Shown in pieces: positions 44,917-53,790 of a DNA stretch of 64,000 nucleotides. Source of the DNA: Clostridia bacterium. Its GTDB lineage: Bacteria > Bacillota > Clostridia > Christensenellales > Aristaeellaceae. Both the position numbers and the translations under genes were made by a program. How positions within the stretch are numbered: the stretch's first letter is position 1; each line of letters opens with the position of its first letter. The notes beneath the pieces are model-generated. The model was given only the letters and a program-made list of their open reading frames with translations. It was not told where the DNA came from and made no database searches. The DNA lies in NCBI GenBank assembly GCA_017552535.1, contig JAFZPV010000035.1, forward strand, positions 1-64,000, written 5' to 3'.

Positions 44917-46353
44917 ATGTCTTACATCGATCCCAACCAATATGCGCATATGGGCGACGACGCGCAGATGATACAGTCTGCGGTGGACGCCGCCCAGCTG
45001 AGCGGTCAGTGCGTTTGCATCCCGCGCCTGAACGCGCGTACAGGCAGGGATGTGTGGGTGCTTCCGAGCGCGGTGAAGCTGCACACGGGCAGTACCGTGA
45101 TCCTCGATTCATGCCGCCTGAGGCTGGCAGACGGCGCATTTGACAGCATTTTCAAAAATGATCTCGCCGGCACGACCGAGGCAGAGCTTTTGCGCAGACG
45201 GCAGTACGATATCCGCATCATCGGACGGGGCTGTGCTTTGCTGGACGGAGGCCGGCATAACGGCCTGACCGAAAGGAACGGGAAAAGCTCTTCTGCTCCC
45301 CGGTATGAGTTTGACGCGCTCGTCAACACGCTGATCCATCTTCACAACGCCGAGCGAATCGTGATCGAAAACCTGCGCGTCGAAAACCCCCGCTACTGGG
45401 GCATGACCTTTCACTACTGCTCTTACGGCAGGATATCCAACATACAGTTCATGTCGTCCGGAGCCTGCCCGAACGCCGACGGCATCGATCTGAGGCTTGG
45501 CTGCTGCGACTTCATCATCGAGAACATCACGGGCTACACCCAGGACGATTCCGTGGCCCTTACCTGCTTAAATGACAGCGTGGCGCGGGTGCAGGGCCTT
45601 GACAGCGACATACACGGGGTGGTCATCCGCAACGTGGCCACCTGCACGCGCTGCGCCAACGTGAGGCTTCTGAACCATTACGGACACAAGCTGTACAACG
45701 TGGTCGTACAGAACGTGCAGTCCAGTGTGGAAACGGACCCTGCTTCGCCTGACGCGGACGCATTTCCGCTGCGCCTTCCGGATTCCGAACCGCTTCCGCC
45801 CGCCGTGGAGCCTGTATACTGGACGGATTTTTCAAACGGCGCCCGCCGTGCGCACGTCGCCGTAAAGATCGGCGAGAACGCGTATTTCGCCTCGGACAGG
45901 GACGGCGCAGGAGCACGGCTGGGCGATACCTTCAACATCCGGGTGCAGAACGTGCAGGCCTGTTCGCAGGTCGGCGTAAACATCGCCCGGACGCTGTGCG
46001 ATTCCAGCTTCGAGGGCATACAGATGTTCGGCAAAAGCGCGATCGGCGTCTATTTCGGAGAAGGTGAATTTGACACTCTGCGCTTCAGCGATGTCGGTTT
46101 TGCACATAACGCTTTGTATTCCGCCTCCGACCGCAAGCCGAGGGAAGGAGCTTATGGTTATCAAGAGCCGGCTGCGGTGGTGTTCAACGGCAGCCGAGCC
46201 CGCGGACTGAGCTTTCGCGGCATTTCGTCACATCCCTCCGGCGGGCATGTGTTTGCTGGGCACGGAGATGTGCGCATGCGCGCTGCGGACACCGTGCTGC
46301 GGGATGAACGTTTCCGTCTGATCAGCGGCGATGGGATCATCTTGGAGACATAA
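44917..46353 (+). CDS. Right-handed beta-helix protein, GH28-like
   Basis: 478 residues with repeated short strands of a pectin-lyase-type helix (IVIENLRVENPRYWGMTFHY, NIQFMSSG, FIIENITGY, VVIRNVATC, VVVQNVQ). Two GH28 signatures are present: CPNADGIDLR (about 188-197, usual NTDGID) and TQDDSVALT (about 211-219, the DD pair). A third, the G-H-G segment, is not clear (IHGVVIRN could be its remnant). This suggests polygalacturonase-like activity, on a rhamnogalacturonan or related glycan, inside the cell because no signal peptide is present. GGAGAACAGG precedes the ATG. Confidence 0.7.
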   Translation: MSYIDPNQYAHMGDDAQMIQSAVDAAQLSGQCVCIPRLNARTGRDVWVLPSAVKLHTGSTVILDSCRLRLADGAFDSIFKNDLAGTTEAELLRRRQYDIRIIGRGCALLDGGRHNGLTERNGKSSSAPRYEFDALVNTLIHLHNAERIVIENLRVENPRYWGMTFHYCSYGRISNIQFMSSGACPNADGIDLRLGCCDFIIENITGYTQDDSVALTCLNDSVARVQGLDSDIHGVVIRNVATCTRCANVRLLNHYGHKLYNVVVQNVQSSVETDPASPDADAFPLRLPDSEPLPPAVEPVYWTDFSNGARRAHVAVKIGENAYFASDRDGAGARLGDTFNIRVQNVQACSQVGVNIARTLCDSSFEGIQMFGKSAIGVYFGEGEFDTLRFSDVGFAHNALYSASDRKPREGAYGYQEPAAVVFNGSRARGLSFRGISSHPSGGHVFAGHGDVRMRAADTVLRDERFRLISGDGIILET

Positions 46354-46413
46354 AGGTGGTATCTGCCGGCCCATGACCGGCAAAACGCTGTTCGATATGG
46401 GAAGAGGTGTTTT

Positions 46414-47424
46414 ATGAAGAAGGTACTGGTGACGATACCCCAAAATGCCGTGCTGGATACTTTTTTCCCTGCGTCCGTCCGCGAAAAGCTGGAAAAGAAC
46501 TTTTCGGCGGAATACAATCTCACCGGCCAGCAGTTCACTAAAATAGAGCTGAGCGAAAAGCTGAGAGAGTTTGACGCAGTCATGACAGGCTGGGGTACGC
46601 CCATGCTGGATGAAAATGTGCTGCGCGAAAACGGCAGGCTGCGCCTGATCGCTCATACCGGCGGGACTGTGGGCAATCTGGTGGATGCCTGCGCTTACGA
46701 GAAAGGCATCCGCGTTTTCAGCGGAAACCGGCTGTACGCCGAGTCAGTGGCGGAGGGCACAATCGCCTATATGCTCATGGGCCAGAGGCGGCTGAAGCTT
46801 TATATCGACCGTGTACAAAGCGGTGCCTGGCGCACGGAGGCGGACGTCTGGGAAGGGCTGCTGGACAAATGCGTAGGCATCGTCGGTATGGGTACGATCT
46901 CGGAGTATCTGATCCGCATGCTGCAGGTCTTCCGCACCCGGATCAAGGTCTTTTCGCACTATCCTCTCCCGGAGGAATACGTGCGCGAACTTCACTGCGA
47001 GCAGGCTTCTCTGGAAGACATCTTTTCTGACTGTGATATCGTCTCCGTGCATTCGGCCCTGAACGACCAGAACCGGGGTCTGATTGGAAAAGAGCTTTTT
47101 GCTTTACTGAAGGACGGTGCGCTTTTCATCAATACGTCCAGGGGTGCGGTGATCGACGAGGAAGCACTGATCGAAGCGCTGGGCGAAAACCGTTTCCGCG
47201 CTGTACTGGACGTTTACCAAAAAGAGCCGCTGCCCGCGGACAGCCCCCTGCGGACGATGCCGAATGTGCTCGCCATGCCGCACATGGCCGGCCCCACACT
47301 GGACCGCAGGCCCGTGATCACCTCAGCATTGATCGATGAAATGATACGCTTCTTTAGCGGGGCAGCTGTGTTCGAACTGGAGATCACCCAAAGCCTGGCG
47401 TCCAGGATGACAAAGATGAAGTGA
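46414..47424 (+). CDS. D-isomer-specific 2-hydroxyacid dehydrogenase family protein
   Basis: 336 residues. The NAD-binding motif is VGIVGMGTISEYLIRML (about 154-170), followed by SDCDIVSVHSALNDQNRGLI, ALFINTSRGAVIDEEAL (Arg of the active site in NTSRG) and MPHMAGPT, where the catalytic His is HMAG. The Glu partner is in YQKEPLP. Such proteins reduce or oxidise 2-hydroxy acids; sugar-acid versions are frequent in pectin operons. The first 140 residues form the substrate domain (GTPMLDENVL, AHTGGTVGNLV). The substrate is inferred only from context. Confidence 0.85.
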   Translation: MKKVLVTIPQNAVLDTFFPASVREKLEKNFSAEYNLTGQQFTKIELSEKLREFDAVMTGWGTPMLDENVLRENGRLRLIAHTGGTVGNLVDACAYEKGIRVFSGNRLYAESVAEGTIAYMLMGQRRLKLYIDRVQSGAWRTEADVWEGLLDKCVGIVGMGTISEYLIRMLQVFRTRIKVFSHYPLPEEYVRELHCEQASLEDIFSDCDIVSVHSALNDQNRGLIGKELFALLKDGALFINTSRGAVIDEEALIEALGENRFRAVLDVYQKEPLPADSPLRTMPNVLAMPHMAGPTLDRRPVITSALIDEMIRFFSGAAVFELEITQSLASRMTKMK

Positions 47425-47508
47425 TGCATCCGGTCAGGCCGCATCGCGCATTTGCTTGTCTGCCACAGACGTTGCTTTGCCGTGGTTTCGTACGGCGGGA
47501 GGCATGAA

Positions 47509-48327
47509 ATGAAAACAGCGTTCAGCACAGTCGCATGCATGGGTTCCGGCTGGGAAAGTGTGCTTGCGTGGGCAGATGCCGCACGGCAGGATGCCGTGGA
47601 GATACGCCTGGAATCTGACGGCAGCGCATTCGGCGCGTCCGGAGACGGCGTAAAAGAGATCGCTGACGGCTTCAGACAGGCCGGCATCGCGATCTCCGAC
47701 ATCGGCACTTCGATCCGCTTTTCAGAGTACAGCGAAGAAGCGCTCAAACGCGCAGAGCAGGCTGCAGCTTTAGCCGAACAGCTCGGCGCTGTGGGGATCA
47801 GGGTATTTCCCGGCAGCTTCGTCAAACGGTTCAGCGAAAAGGCAGAACATGATCTTATGGGGATGGCGCGGTTTCTGCGAAGAGCTTCTGAGATCGCAAA
47901 ATCGCACGGCACCCAGATATGGATCGAGACCCACAACGAGTTCTCTGCGGGAAAGGCCATGCGTCGCCTGCTGGACCTGATAGACAGGCCGAACGTGAAG
48001 GTCATATGGGATCTGATTCATCCCATCGAATACGGGGAGTCGCCTGAAGAGACCCTGGAGTATTTGAGTGGCTTTATCGCGCACGTCCATGTGAAAGACG
48101 GCAAAAGACCGGATGATCCGGACAGAATCGACTGGACATATACGAAGCTGGGGGAAGGCGGGCTTCCCATAAAGCGGATGATTGACCTTTTGGAAGGATC
48201 AGGCTACAGCGGTTATTATTCCCTGGAATGGGAAAACGCCTGGCGCCCCGAGATCCGAAACATATACCGCTCCATACCGGAACTGCTGTCGGACTGGAAT
48301 GCGTTTCTCACAGCGCTCCGGAACTGA
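47509..48327 (+). CDS. Sugar phosphate isomerase/epimerase (xylose isomerase-like TIM barrel)
   Basis: 272 residues of the AP-endonuclease-2 fold family. Metal-binding positions are suggested by VEIRLES (strand 2), IWIETHNEFSAGK (about 143-155), VIWDLIHPI (168-176), AHVHVKDGK (195-203) and YYSLEWEN near the end, the usual Glu, Asp, His, Glu set. The reaction is unknown; neighbours suggest sugar acid or keto-sugar interconversion. The start was placed at the ATG with GGGAGG six bases upstream. Confidence 0.85.
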   Translation: MKTAFSTVACMGSGWESVLAWADAARQDAVEIRLESDGSAFGASGDGVKEIADGFRQAGIAISDIGTSIRFSEYSEEALKRAEQAAALAEQLGAVGIRVFPGSFVKRFSEKAEHDLMGMARFLRRASEIAKSHGTQIWIETHNEFSAGKAMRRLLDLIDRPNVKVIWDLIHPIEYGESPEETLEYLSGFIAHVHVKDGKRPDDPDRIDWTYTKLGEGGLPIKRMIDLLEGSGYSGYYSLEWENAWRPEIRNIYRSIPELLSDWNAFLTALRN

Positions 48328-48351
48328 CGTGACTTTTCGAGACCTCAGAGC

Positions 48352-48383
48352 GCCCCCCCCCAGGCAGCTGCCTGCGGGCTTTT
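48352..48383 (+). terminator. Terminator of the importer operon
   Basis: A run of C residues leads into palindrome CAGGCAGCTGCCTG, with GGGC and TTTT following, about 25 bases after the isomerase stop. Confidence 0.6.
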
Positions 48384-48724
48384 GTCACTGTCGAAGATTC
48401 TGAGAAGAACAGAAATTGACAGAAACAGCCGGATCGGCTATGGCAAAGTCAATAGTGAAAAGAGGCGAACGAGGTTAATTCTTCTGTCGAATCACCGCCG
48501 CCCTTGAAAAACAGTATTCATATGCTGGTAATGGAATTGCGAGGGTGATGGAGGAATTCAGGGATATAGTGAAGCAATCAGACTAACATTTGGGGTGGAC
48601 AGTTTTGGGGGCAGGTCAGCTGAATTGGCATTTAAACGTAACTTCGGAAGTGTTTTTGCTTGTGGATTTAAATGTATGAGTATGACAGGCAAGAAATCCA
48701 TTCACACAAGAATTTAAATGTTTT
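48384..48724. other. Non-coding or decayed region
   Basis: No intact gene. A 35-codon stop-free stretch on the + strand ending at about 48585 (...GNGIARVMEEFRDIVKQSD) looks like the tail of a protein but has no start and was not recognised. GC is lower than in the flanking genes. Confidence 0.35.
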
Positions 48725-49267
48725 TTAATGCTTTTTCTTGCGAGACATTCGTTTCTGCTTTATATAGATAAAAGAAACTGGTTTTCGTGATAGCCCGTAC
48801 TCTTTCACGAACCGGTCTGTTCCGGTGAGGGTCTCCTCTGCGCTCAGCCTTCCGGACAGTTCCAGGACCCTGATCGGTGAGGATTGGATATACTCCCGGA
48901 AGGGGCTCCAGGACGCTGCCAGGCAGAGTGCTGGGGGTGATCCAGCCCGTCCGCGGCGTCGTGAATGTGCATGCCCACGATGTCTTTTGCGACCCGGGCG
49001 CTCAGCGGCAGGGTCTGAAGACCCATCTCCATCATCATGATTACGTGGCCGGTGGTCCAGCCAAATGCCGGCCGGGCTGCCGTCAAACCGGTCGGCGATG
49101 ATCTCAAACTCGCTGAATATGGGCACCTGGTGGCACATGGCCCGGTTTTCCATGCCCAGCTTCACGGGCAGGGTGTTCTTCGTCACATAATCGCAAAGCT
49201 CTTCGATACTTTTCAACATTTGATTCAGGTATGGTTCCGCCTGCCGAAGCTTCAAGTCCTTTGTCAT
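48725..49267 (-). pseudogene. Broken sugar phosphate isomerase/epimerase gene
   Basis: The C-terminal half of a TIM-barrel isomerase is spread over two frames. Frame one gives LCDYVTKNTLPVKLGMENRA and FEIIADRFDGSPAGIW; after a shift near 49050, frame two gives TTGHVIMMMEMGLQ and ARVAKDIVGMHIHDA; then near 48910 the first frame resumes with FREYIQSSPIRVLELSGRLS (about 48870-48811). The N-terminal half is missing. At least two indels plus truncation make this a pseudogene. It begins about 20 bases after the GH29 stop, so it may once have been the next gene of that operon. Confidence 0.75.
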
Positions 49268-49287
49268 ATCCAATAATCAGCTCTTGC

Positions 49288-50307
49288 TCAGAGCTTCTCC
49301 GCCACGCCGCGCAGTATGCGCTGCGCGTCTGCGGTTATGCGTCCAAGCGGGTCGGGGCCGACGTTGAGAAGACAGTTTATACCCATGCCGTTCAGCTTGT
49401 TCCTGATGGCGTATACCTCGTCCACGCTTTTCCAATTATGGTCGTGGTAGGAGAAACCCCAGGTGTCATTGAGCGTCATGGCGGTCTCAAACAGGATAGG
49501 CGAAGAAGGTTTCTGACCGTCTGCGGCGCTCATGTCATCTGCCCTGCCCGCCAGGTCCTCTATGCTGTCGGGGATTTCATTATCCCCCAGGGACACATAA
49601 TCGTACGTGCCGTTGCCCAGCCGGGAATTGATGAGGCAGTTGGGCTGATACCTTTTTACGGCTTCGTAGATGCGCCGGCTTTGGCTGCTGCTGATCGTCA
49701 GGGGCACATCGAACCATATCAGGCACAGTTCACCGTAACCGGTCAGTATCTCTTCGATCTGCGGCATGATCTTGTTTTCGAAGCAAATGGAATAGTCCTT
49801 CTTCTCCTCGTCGGGGAAATCCCAGCTGTTGTCCCAGGTCGTGCCCGAGTTCTTCCACTGATTGGAAAGGTAGCCGCCGCCGTGCGGTTCGTGCCAGTCG
49901 AGATCCTGGGAGTAATAAAGGCCCAGCTTCAGGCTGTGTTTATAGCAGGCCTCGGCGAGCTCCGCCATGACGTCGCGGCCGAAGGGCGTCGCGTCGAAAA
50001 CATTGTATCTGTCGGCGCGAGACCTGAACAGCGCGAAGCCGTCGTGGTGCTTGCTGGTGACCACAAGATATTTCATGCCGCATTCGAGCGCGAACCGAAC
50101 CCACTCCTCAGCATCGAAATACACGGGATTGAAGGCTTTTGCCAAAAGACCGTACTCCGCATTGGGTATGCGGAAAAACGACTGCGCCCACTCGGCGTAG
50201 TCGCGCACTTTGCCGCCTTTGTACTCGCCGCCCAGCAGCGAATAAAGGCCCCAATGCACCATCATTCCGTACCGGGCCGATTTGAACCATTCGTGTGCAG
50301 TATTCAA
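49288..50307 (-). CDS. Alpha-L-fucosidase, GH29
   Basis: 339 residues, shorter than secreted family members because it contains only the barrel. ARYGMMVHWGLYSLLGGEY (11-29), YLVVTSKHHDGFALF (80-94), GLYYSQDLDWHEP, and ELCLIWFDVP with nucleophile Asp200 are all diagnostic; GINCLLNVGPDPLG near the end closes the barrel. No signal peptide, so it acts on imported fucosylated oligosaccharides. The acid/base Glu is not fixed in this family and could not be assigned. Confidence 0.93.
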   Translation of the reverse strand: MNTAHEWFKSARYGMMVHWGLYSLLGGEYKGGKVRDYAEWAQSFFRIPNAEYGLLAKAFNPVYFDAEEWVRFALECGMKYLVVTSKHHDGFALFRSRADRYNVFDATPFGRDVMAELAEACYKHSLKLGLYYSQDLDWHEPHGGGYLSNQWKNSGTTWDNSWDFPDEEKKDYSICFENKIMPQIEEILTGYGELCLIWFDVPLTISSSQSRRIYEAVKRYQPNCLINSRLGNGTYDYVSLGDNEIPDSIEDLAGRADDMSAADGQKPSSPILFETAMTLNDTWGFSYHDHNWKSVDEVYAIRNKLNGMGINCLLNVGPDPLGRITADAQRILRGVAEKL

Positions 50308-50365
50308 AGCTTTTTTTCCTCCCGCAGAATTATTTAATGTTCAGAGTGTCGGGCCGGCGGCGAAC

Positions 50366-50758
50366 TTACGGCTGTATGCTGTATTCCTCGAGGACAGTCA
50401 GGTCGTATTCGTCCACGATCATGACGTTTATCGCCGATGGATATCCCTTGCTTTTCAGGTAACCGATCATGAATTTCAGATTGGCCGCGCAGCAATCGTC
50501 GTTTCCGAAGCAGAGAGTATAGTCCTTTTTCATATCAAGATCGATGATCGGAGACATTTTTGCGGTGTACTCTTCCTGCGAAACGCCCCAGAACGAGGCT
50601 CTGTGCTTAATAAAGCCCGCATCAAAACAAAAGCCGCTGCAGCTTCCTTTGGAAAGATCTTCACGAAACGGAACGGTCCTGTGGTCGGGATACAACCGTT
50701 TCATGAGCTTTAGCATTTCGTCGCCTGCTACGATATAGATCATGTTTTCATCCCGCAT
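50366..50758 (-). CDS. DUF1835-like protein
   Basis: 130 residues. ENMIYIVAGDEMLKLMKRL, then VPFREDLSKGSC and DYTLCFGNDDCCAANLKFMIGYLKSKG resemble the N-terminal DUF1835 region (usually beginning MIHIV-GD, with the FREDL and FG-D-C-QN-segments). The C-terminal DUF3658 half of longer relatives is missing, so this may be a short member or truncated. The ATG at 50758 has AGGA at a good distance; another at 50743 is also possible. Function unknown. It sits immediately after the repeat protein gene. Confidence 0.55.
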   Translation of the reverse strand: MRDENMIYIVAGDEMLKLMKRLYPDHRTVPFREDLSKGSCSGFCFDAGFIKHRASFWGVSQEEYTAKMSPIIDLDMKKDYTLCFGNDDCCAANLKFMIGYLKSKGYPSAINVMIVDEYDLTVLEEYSIQP

Positions 50759-50777
50759 GGCTTTTCCTGGCAGCAAG

Positions 50778-51779
50778 CTAAAACCCCAGTCCTTCAAAAG
50801 GCTTGAACGTCATGGCCGCATTATGAATCTCGATCCGCATCCGGTTCTTCAGCGTGATCTTCCCAACGGTATAATCCGGCGCTTCGCAGGAGTAGGAATC
50901 AGCGTAATAATGGGTATCTTCGTTCTCATAGATGTATATTACGGCTTCTTCGGCTGAAGTCAGCGTGTATGATCCTGCCGGTATGTCTTCGCCCACGATG
51001 TATTCACCTGTCAGTACATTCGCGGGTCTCCTGCTTTCCATGAGTGCCCGGTCTTTTAACCCGGTGTAAGCCGAAAATGCCACGGCGGCGGAAGAGATCC
51101 GGATCTTCATGCCTGCTTTAAGCATCAGCTTTCCGATCGCAAAGAAGGGCTCTTCGCATGAAAAGCTGCTTATGTACGAATCGTTACCGGCGCTGCTGTA
51201 CAGATATAGGTCTGCCTGTTTATCGGAGGACAGCGCATACGCCCCGGCGGGGATGTCTTCCCCGATGATATATTCTCCAACGGGGACCCTCACTGTTTTA
51301 ACTTCGCTGCTTTGAGGGTGCCGGACAGGCCGCTGAGCCGGTTTTGAAATTGCTTTCGGCTTTCCGGCTTTTTGGCTTTGGTGCTGCTCTTCCTCAGAAG
51401 CATCTTCCAGTTTGGAAACCAGAAACTGAAATCTGCCGCTGGACTGCCTCACCTTCTCGGTCTCTTTTTTGTTCCCGTTCTGTTCGTTGTAGAAAACGAG
51501 GAAGGTGAACTCATTATCCGTATGGACCTGCTCTGCGTTCATGGCGCCGATGAGCGCACCGATATCGCCGGCCAGCATATGACCTATAAGGGCGTTTGAA
51601 ACAGCGCCCCTGTGGGTAATGTATTCGACGCCATTTACGGCAATCAGCCTGGTTTTAGTGATAAACCGGTCGACAGGCCGCGTGCCCGTCTGATAGCGCT
51701 TATCCTGTATCGCAAGGAAGACGGAAAGCACTATGAACAACGGCGTGAAGGCAAGCAGGAGGATGAGAAAAGTCTTCAT
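50778..51779 (-). CDS. Membrane-anchored protein with two tandem beta domains
   Basis: 333 residues. One N-terminal membrane helix (FLILLLAFTPLFIVLSVFLAI about 3-23), a region with QTGTRPVDRFITKTRLIAVNG, a Gln/Lys/Pro-rich linker (about 120-160), then two copies of an 80-residue domain. Copy one begins VPVGEYIIGEDIPAGAYALSS and copy two TGEYIVGEDIPAGSYTLTS; each also has the pattern SFSCE/SYSCEAP, GKLMLKAGMKIRI / GKITLKNRMRIEI. The repeats are about 45 per cent identical by eye. The domain resembles short beta domains with GE-IPAG-Y motifs found in Firmicutes surface or toxin-neighbour proteins; function unknown. GAGG precedes the start at MKTFLI. Confidence 0.6.
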   Translation of the reverse strand: MKTFLILLLAFTPLFIVLSVFLAIQDKRYQTGTRPVDRFITKTRLIAVNGVEYITHRGAVSNALIGHMLAGDIGALIGAMNAEQVHTDNEFTFLVFYNEQNGNKKETEKVRQSSGRFQFLVSKLEDASEEEQHQSQKAGKPKAISKPAQRPVRHPQSSEVKTVRVPVGEYIIGEDIPAGAYALSSDKQADLYLYSSAGNDSYISSFSCEEPFFAIGKLMLKAGMKIRISSAAVAFSAYTGLKDRALMESRRPANVLTGEYIVGEDIPAGSYTLTSAEEAVIYIYENEDTHYYADSYSCEAPDYTVGKITLKNRMRIEIHNAAMTFKPFEGLGF

Positions 51780-51879
51780 CCGGCCACCTCTCCATACAGC
51801 CCTTTGCAGTTCATTCTGAATACACTCCTTTGCCCACACAGGAGACTGGGCATCGAATCCGGAATTTGCGCTCGTCCCT

Positions 51880-53691
51880 TCACCGCTCCATCAGCGGCAT
51901 CTCCGTCATGCGGAGCTTGGCGCAGCCGTAGGGGACGAGGGTGAGGTTTTCGTCTTCGCCGAGGATGTCCTTGCCCGGCAGTTTTGCGCAGACGGAATCG
52001 TAGCCGTCCTCCCAGTCCCAGGCGATGGGGCACATCCCGGCGCGCAGGGTGAGGGGCGGCTTTTCGGACGAAAACGGGATCTCCGTTACACCGTGATATA
52101 CGGGAGATTCGGAGATGCTGCGCCAGCCGTAGTTCCAGGGGCCGGCGGGGATCAGCTCATAATCGCAGTACGGGTATTTTCTCTCCACGCCGTCTTTTTC
52201 GTATTCGTGCATTTCCTTTGTGAACGGGATGGGCAGGGAGAAGACCAGCGAGCCGCACTGCACGCTTTTGAGGCCGTTCGGGCGGTCGACGAAGCGGGGC
52301 AGCGTTTCAAACGAGACCTCGATGCTCTGCCCGCGGCCCGCGGGAATGTCAAAACAGAGGTCCTGGGTTTTCTGCTCCCTGTGGTTTACCGTGAGGTGCT
52401 TTGCGAAGGAGGGGATGCGGATCATGAAGCGGAACGGCTTTTCGGTGTCGATGAGATACGTAAGCGCATTGCGAAAAGGATATTTGGTCTTAAGCCGTAT
52501 GGAAAGCCCGTCCGTTTTCAGCTCCGATGGGAGCGGCACGGCGGAGATCACCGTATCACCCTTGTGCATGAACGCCGAAAGTGCCAACTTTGGCCAGCCC
52601 TGGCTGAAATTGGCCGTACAGCAGCCGTAGTTGGGCTCCAGGCCGAACAGATGCGCGTCCTTTCCGTTGGTGCGGAATACCGGCTTGCCCGGGAAGGCGC
52701 GGCAGGCGATCTGGTTGCTCATCTGGTCGTACTGATGCGTCCACATATCGTCGCTGAGCGCAGCCGGCAGGGCATTGAAGCTTACCGCTTCCAGCCTCTC
52801 GGCCCACTTGGGGTCCCCGGTGAAGGCATAGAGCAGCTCCAGCGAATACATCTGCTCCACCACCGCGCACAGCTCGGTGCCCTGTATGGGGCTGAGGCCC
52901 GACAGGCACTCGTCGCCGGTAAACAGTTCGACCGCTGTACCGTTGTACTCTTTCAGAACCTCGTAGAGCCTGTCGGCTTCGCCCGTATACTCTTTTCCGA
53001 GCAATTCGCAGGATACGGCTTCCGCCTTGAGCATCATGGCGATATTGACGATGTGCGTGTCCCAGGTCCACTGGTTGAGCGGACGCTTCCATAGGGGGAC
53101 ATCCTTTGTATAATCCGTTCCCTGGGAAGCGAGGATCATGGCCAGCTCTTGAATCCAGGGTTCCGGCTGCTGCTTCCACAGTTCGTTCAGCGCGATGAAG
53201 GTCTCAAACCATCTGTACTTGCCCCAGCAGAACAGAGAGATCTCCCCGCTTTTCAAAAGGGCATGGTAATTCTTAAGCGCCCTGCGCACGGCCTCAAGTG
53301 CCCTTTCCTCGCCCGTGCACTGCCAGTATACCGTGAGGGTCTTGGATATGAGCTGCACCGCCCAGGTATCGTATCTGGCGCGCTGGGCCCTTTCGCAGGG
53401 GCAGATCCAGCCGTCCGCCTCCTGGCGTTCGAGGATGGCGTTTACATATCGTTTCGCCGTTTCCTTCATGCCTTCGTCGTTAAGCAGGTATGCCAGCGGG
53501 ATAAAGCCGTCCAGCCAGTAGGGGACGCGCTCCCAGGAATCCCGGTCGCCGCCGATCCAGGCGCTGTTTCGCACGTCCGGCCAGACTTCGTGCAGATGGC
53601 CGCTCAGCCCCTGTGCCTGCACAAGCAGCTGATCCCGGAGCCATCCGGCGGGCTTCAGTTCCCGGCTGGTATACAGATCCCACTTTTTCAT
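51880..53691 (-). CDS. Beta-L-arabinofuranosidase, GH127 (DUF1680)
   Basis: 603-residue alpha/alpha-barrel enzyme that cleaves beta-linked L-arabinofuranose, as in plant hydroxyproline-rich glycans. The zinc and catalytic set is recognisable: IQGTELCAVVEQ gives Glu273 and Cys275, and EPNYGCCTANFSQGWPK gives Cys357-Cys358, one of which is the thiolate nucleophile in characterised enzymes. YWLDGFIPLAYLL and RQEADGWICP are further family segments. No signal peptide. GGAGG is eight bases before the ATG. Lower GH146-type functions are possible, but the Cys pair strongly supports the family. Confidence 0.9.
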   Translation of the reverse strand: MKKWDLYTSRELKPAGWLRDQLLVQAQGLSGHLHEVWPDVRNSAWIGGDRDSWERVPYWLDGFIPLAYLLNDEGMKETAKRYVNAILERQEADGWICPCERAQRARYDTWAVQLISKTLTVYWQCTGEERALEAVRRALKNYHALLKSGEISLFCWGKYRWFETFIALNELWKQQPEPWIQELAMILASQGTDYTKDVPLWKRPLNQWTWDTHIVNIAMMLKAEAVSCELLGKEYTGEADRLYEVLKEYNGTAVELFTGDECLSGLSPIQGTELCAVVEQMYSLELLYAFTGDPKWAERLEAVSFNALPAALSDDMWTHQYDQMSNQIACRAFPGKPVFRTNGKDAHLFGLEPNYGCCTANFSQGWPKLALSAFMHKGDTVISAVPLPSELKTDGLSIRLKTKYPFRNALTYLIDTEKPFRFMIRIPSFAKHLTVNHREQKTQDLCFDIPAGRGQSIEVSFETLPRFVDRPNGLKSVQCGSLVFSLPIPFTKEMHEYEKDGVERKYPYCDYELIPAGPWNYGWRSISESPVYHGVTEIPFSSEKPPLTLRAGMCPIAWDWEDGYDSVCAKLPGKDILGEDENLTLVPYGCAKLRMTEMPLMER

Positions 53692-53790
53692 GGCTTTGTC
53701 CTCCGATGTACCTGATGGAACTGCCGGCACAGCTCTTCGGGATGCCGGCGGGAAGCGACACTCATTTCGCGGCGGTCTTTGCCAGGGGAT

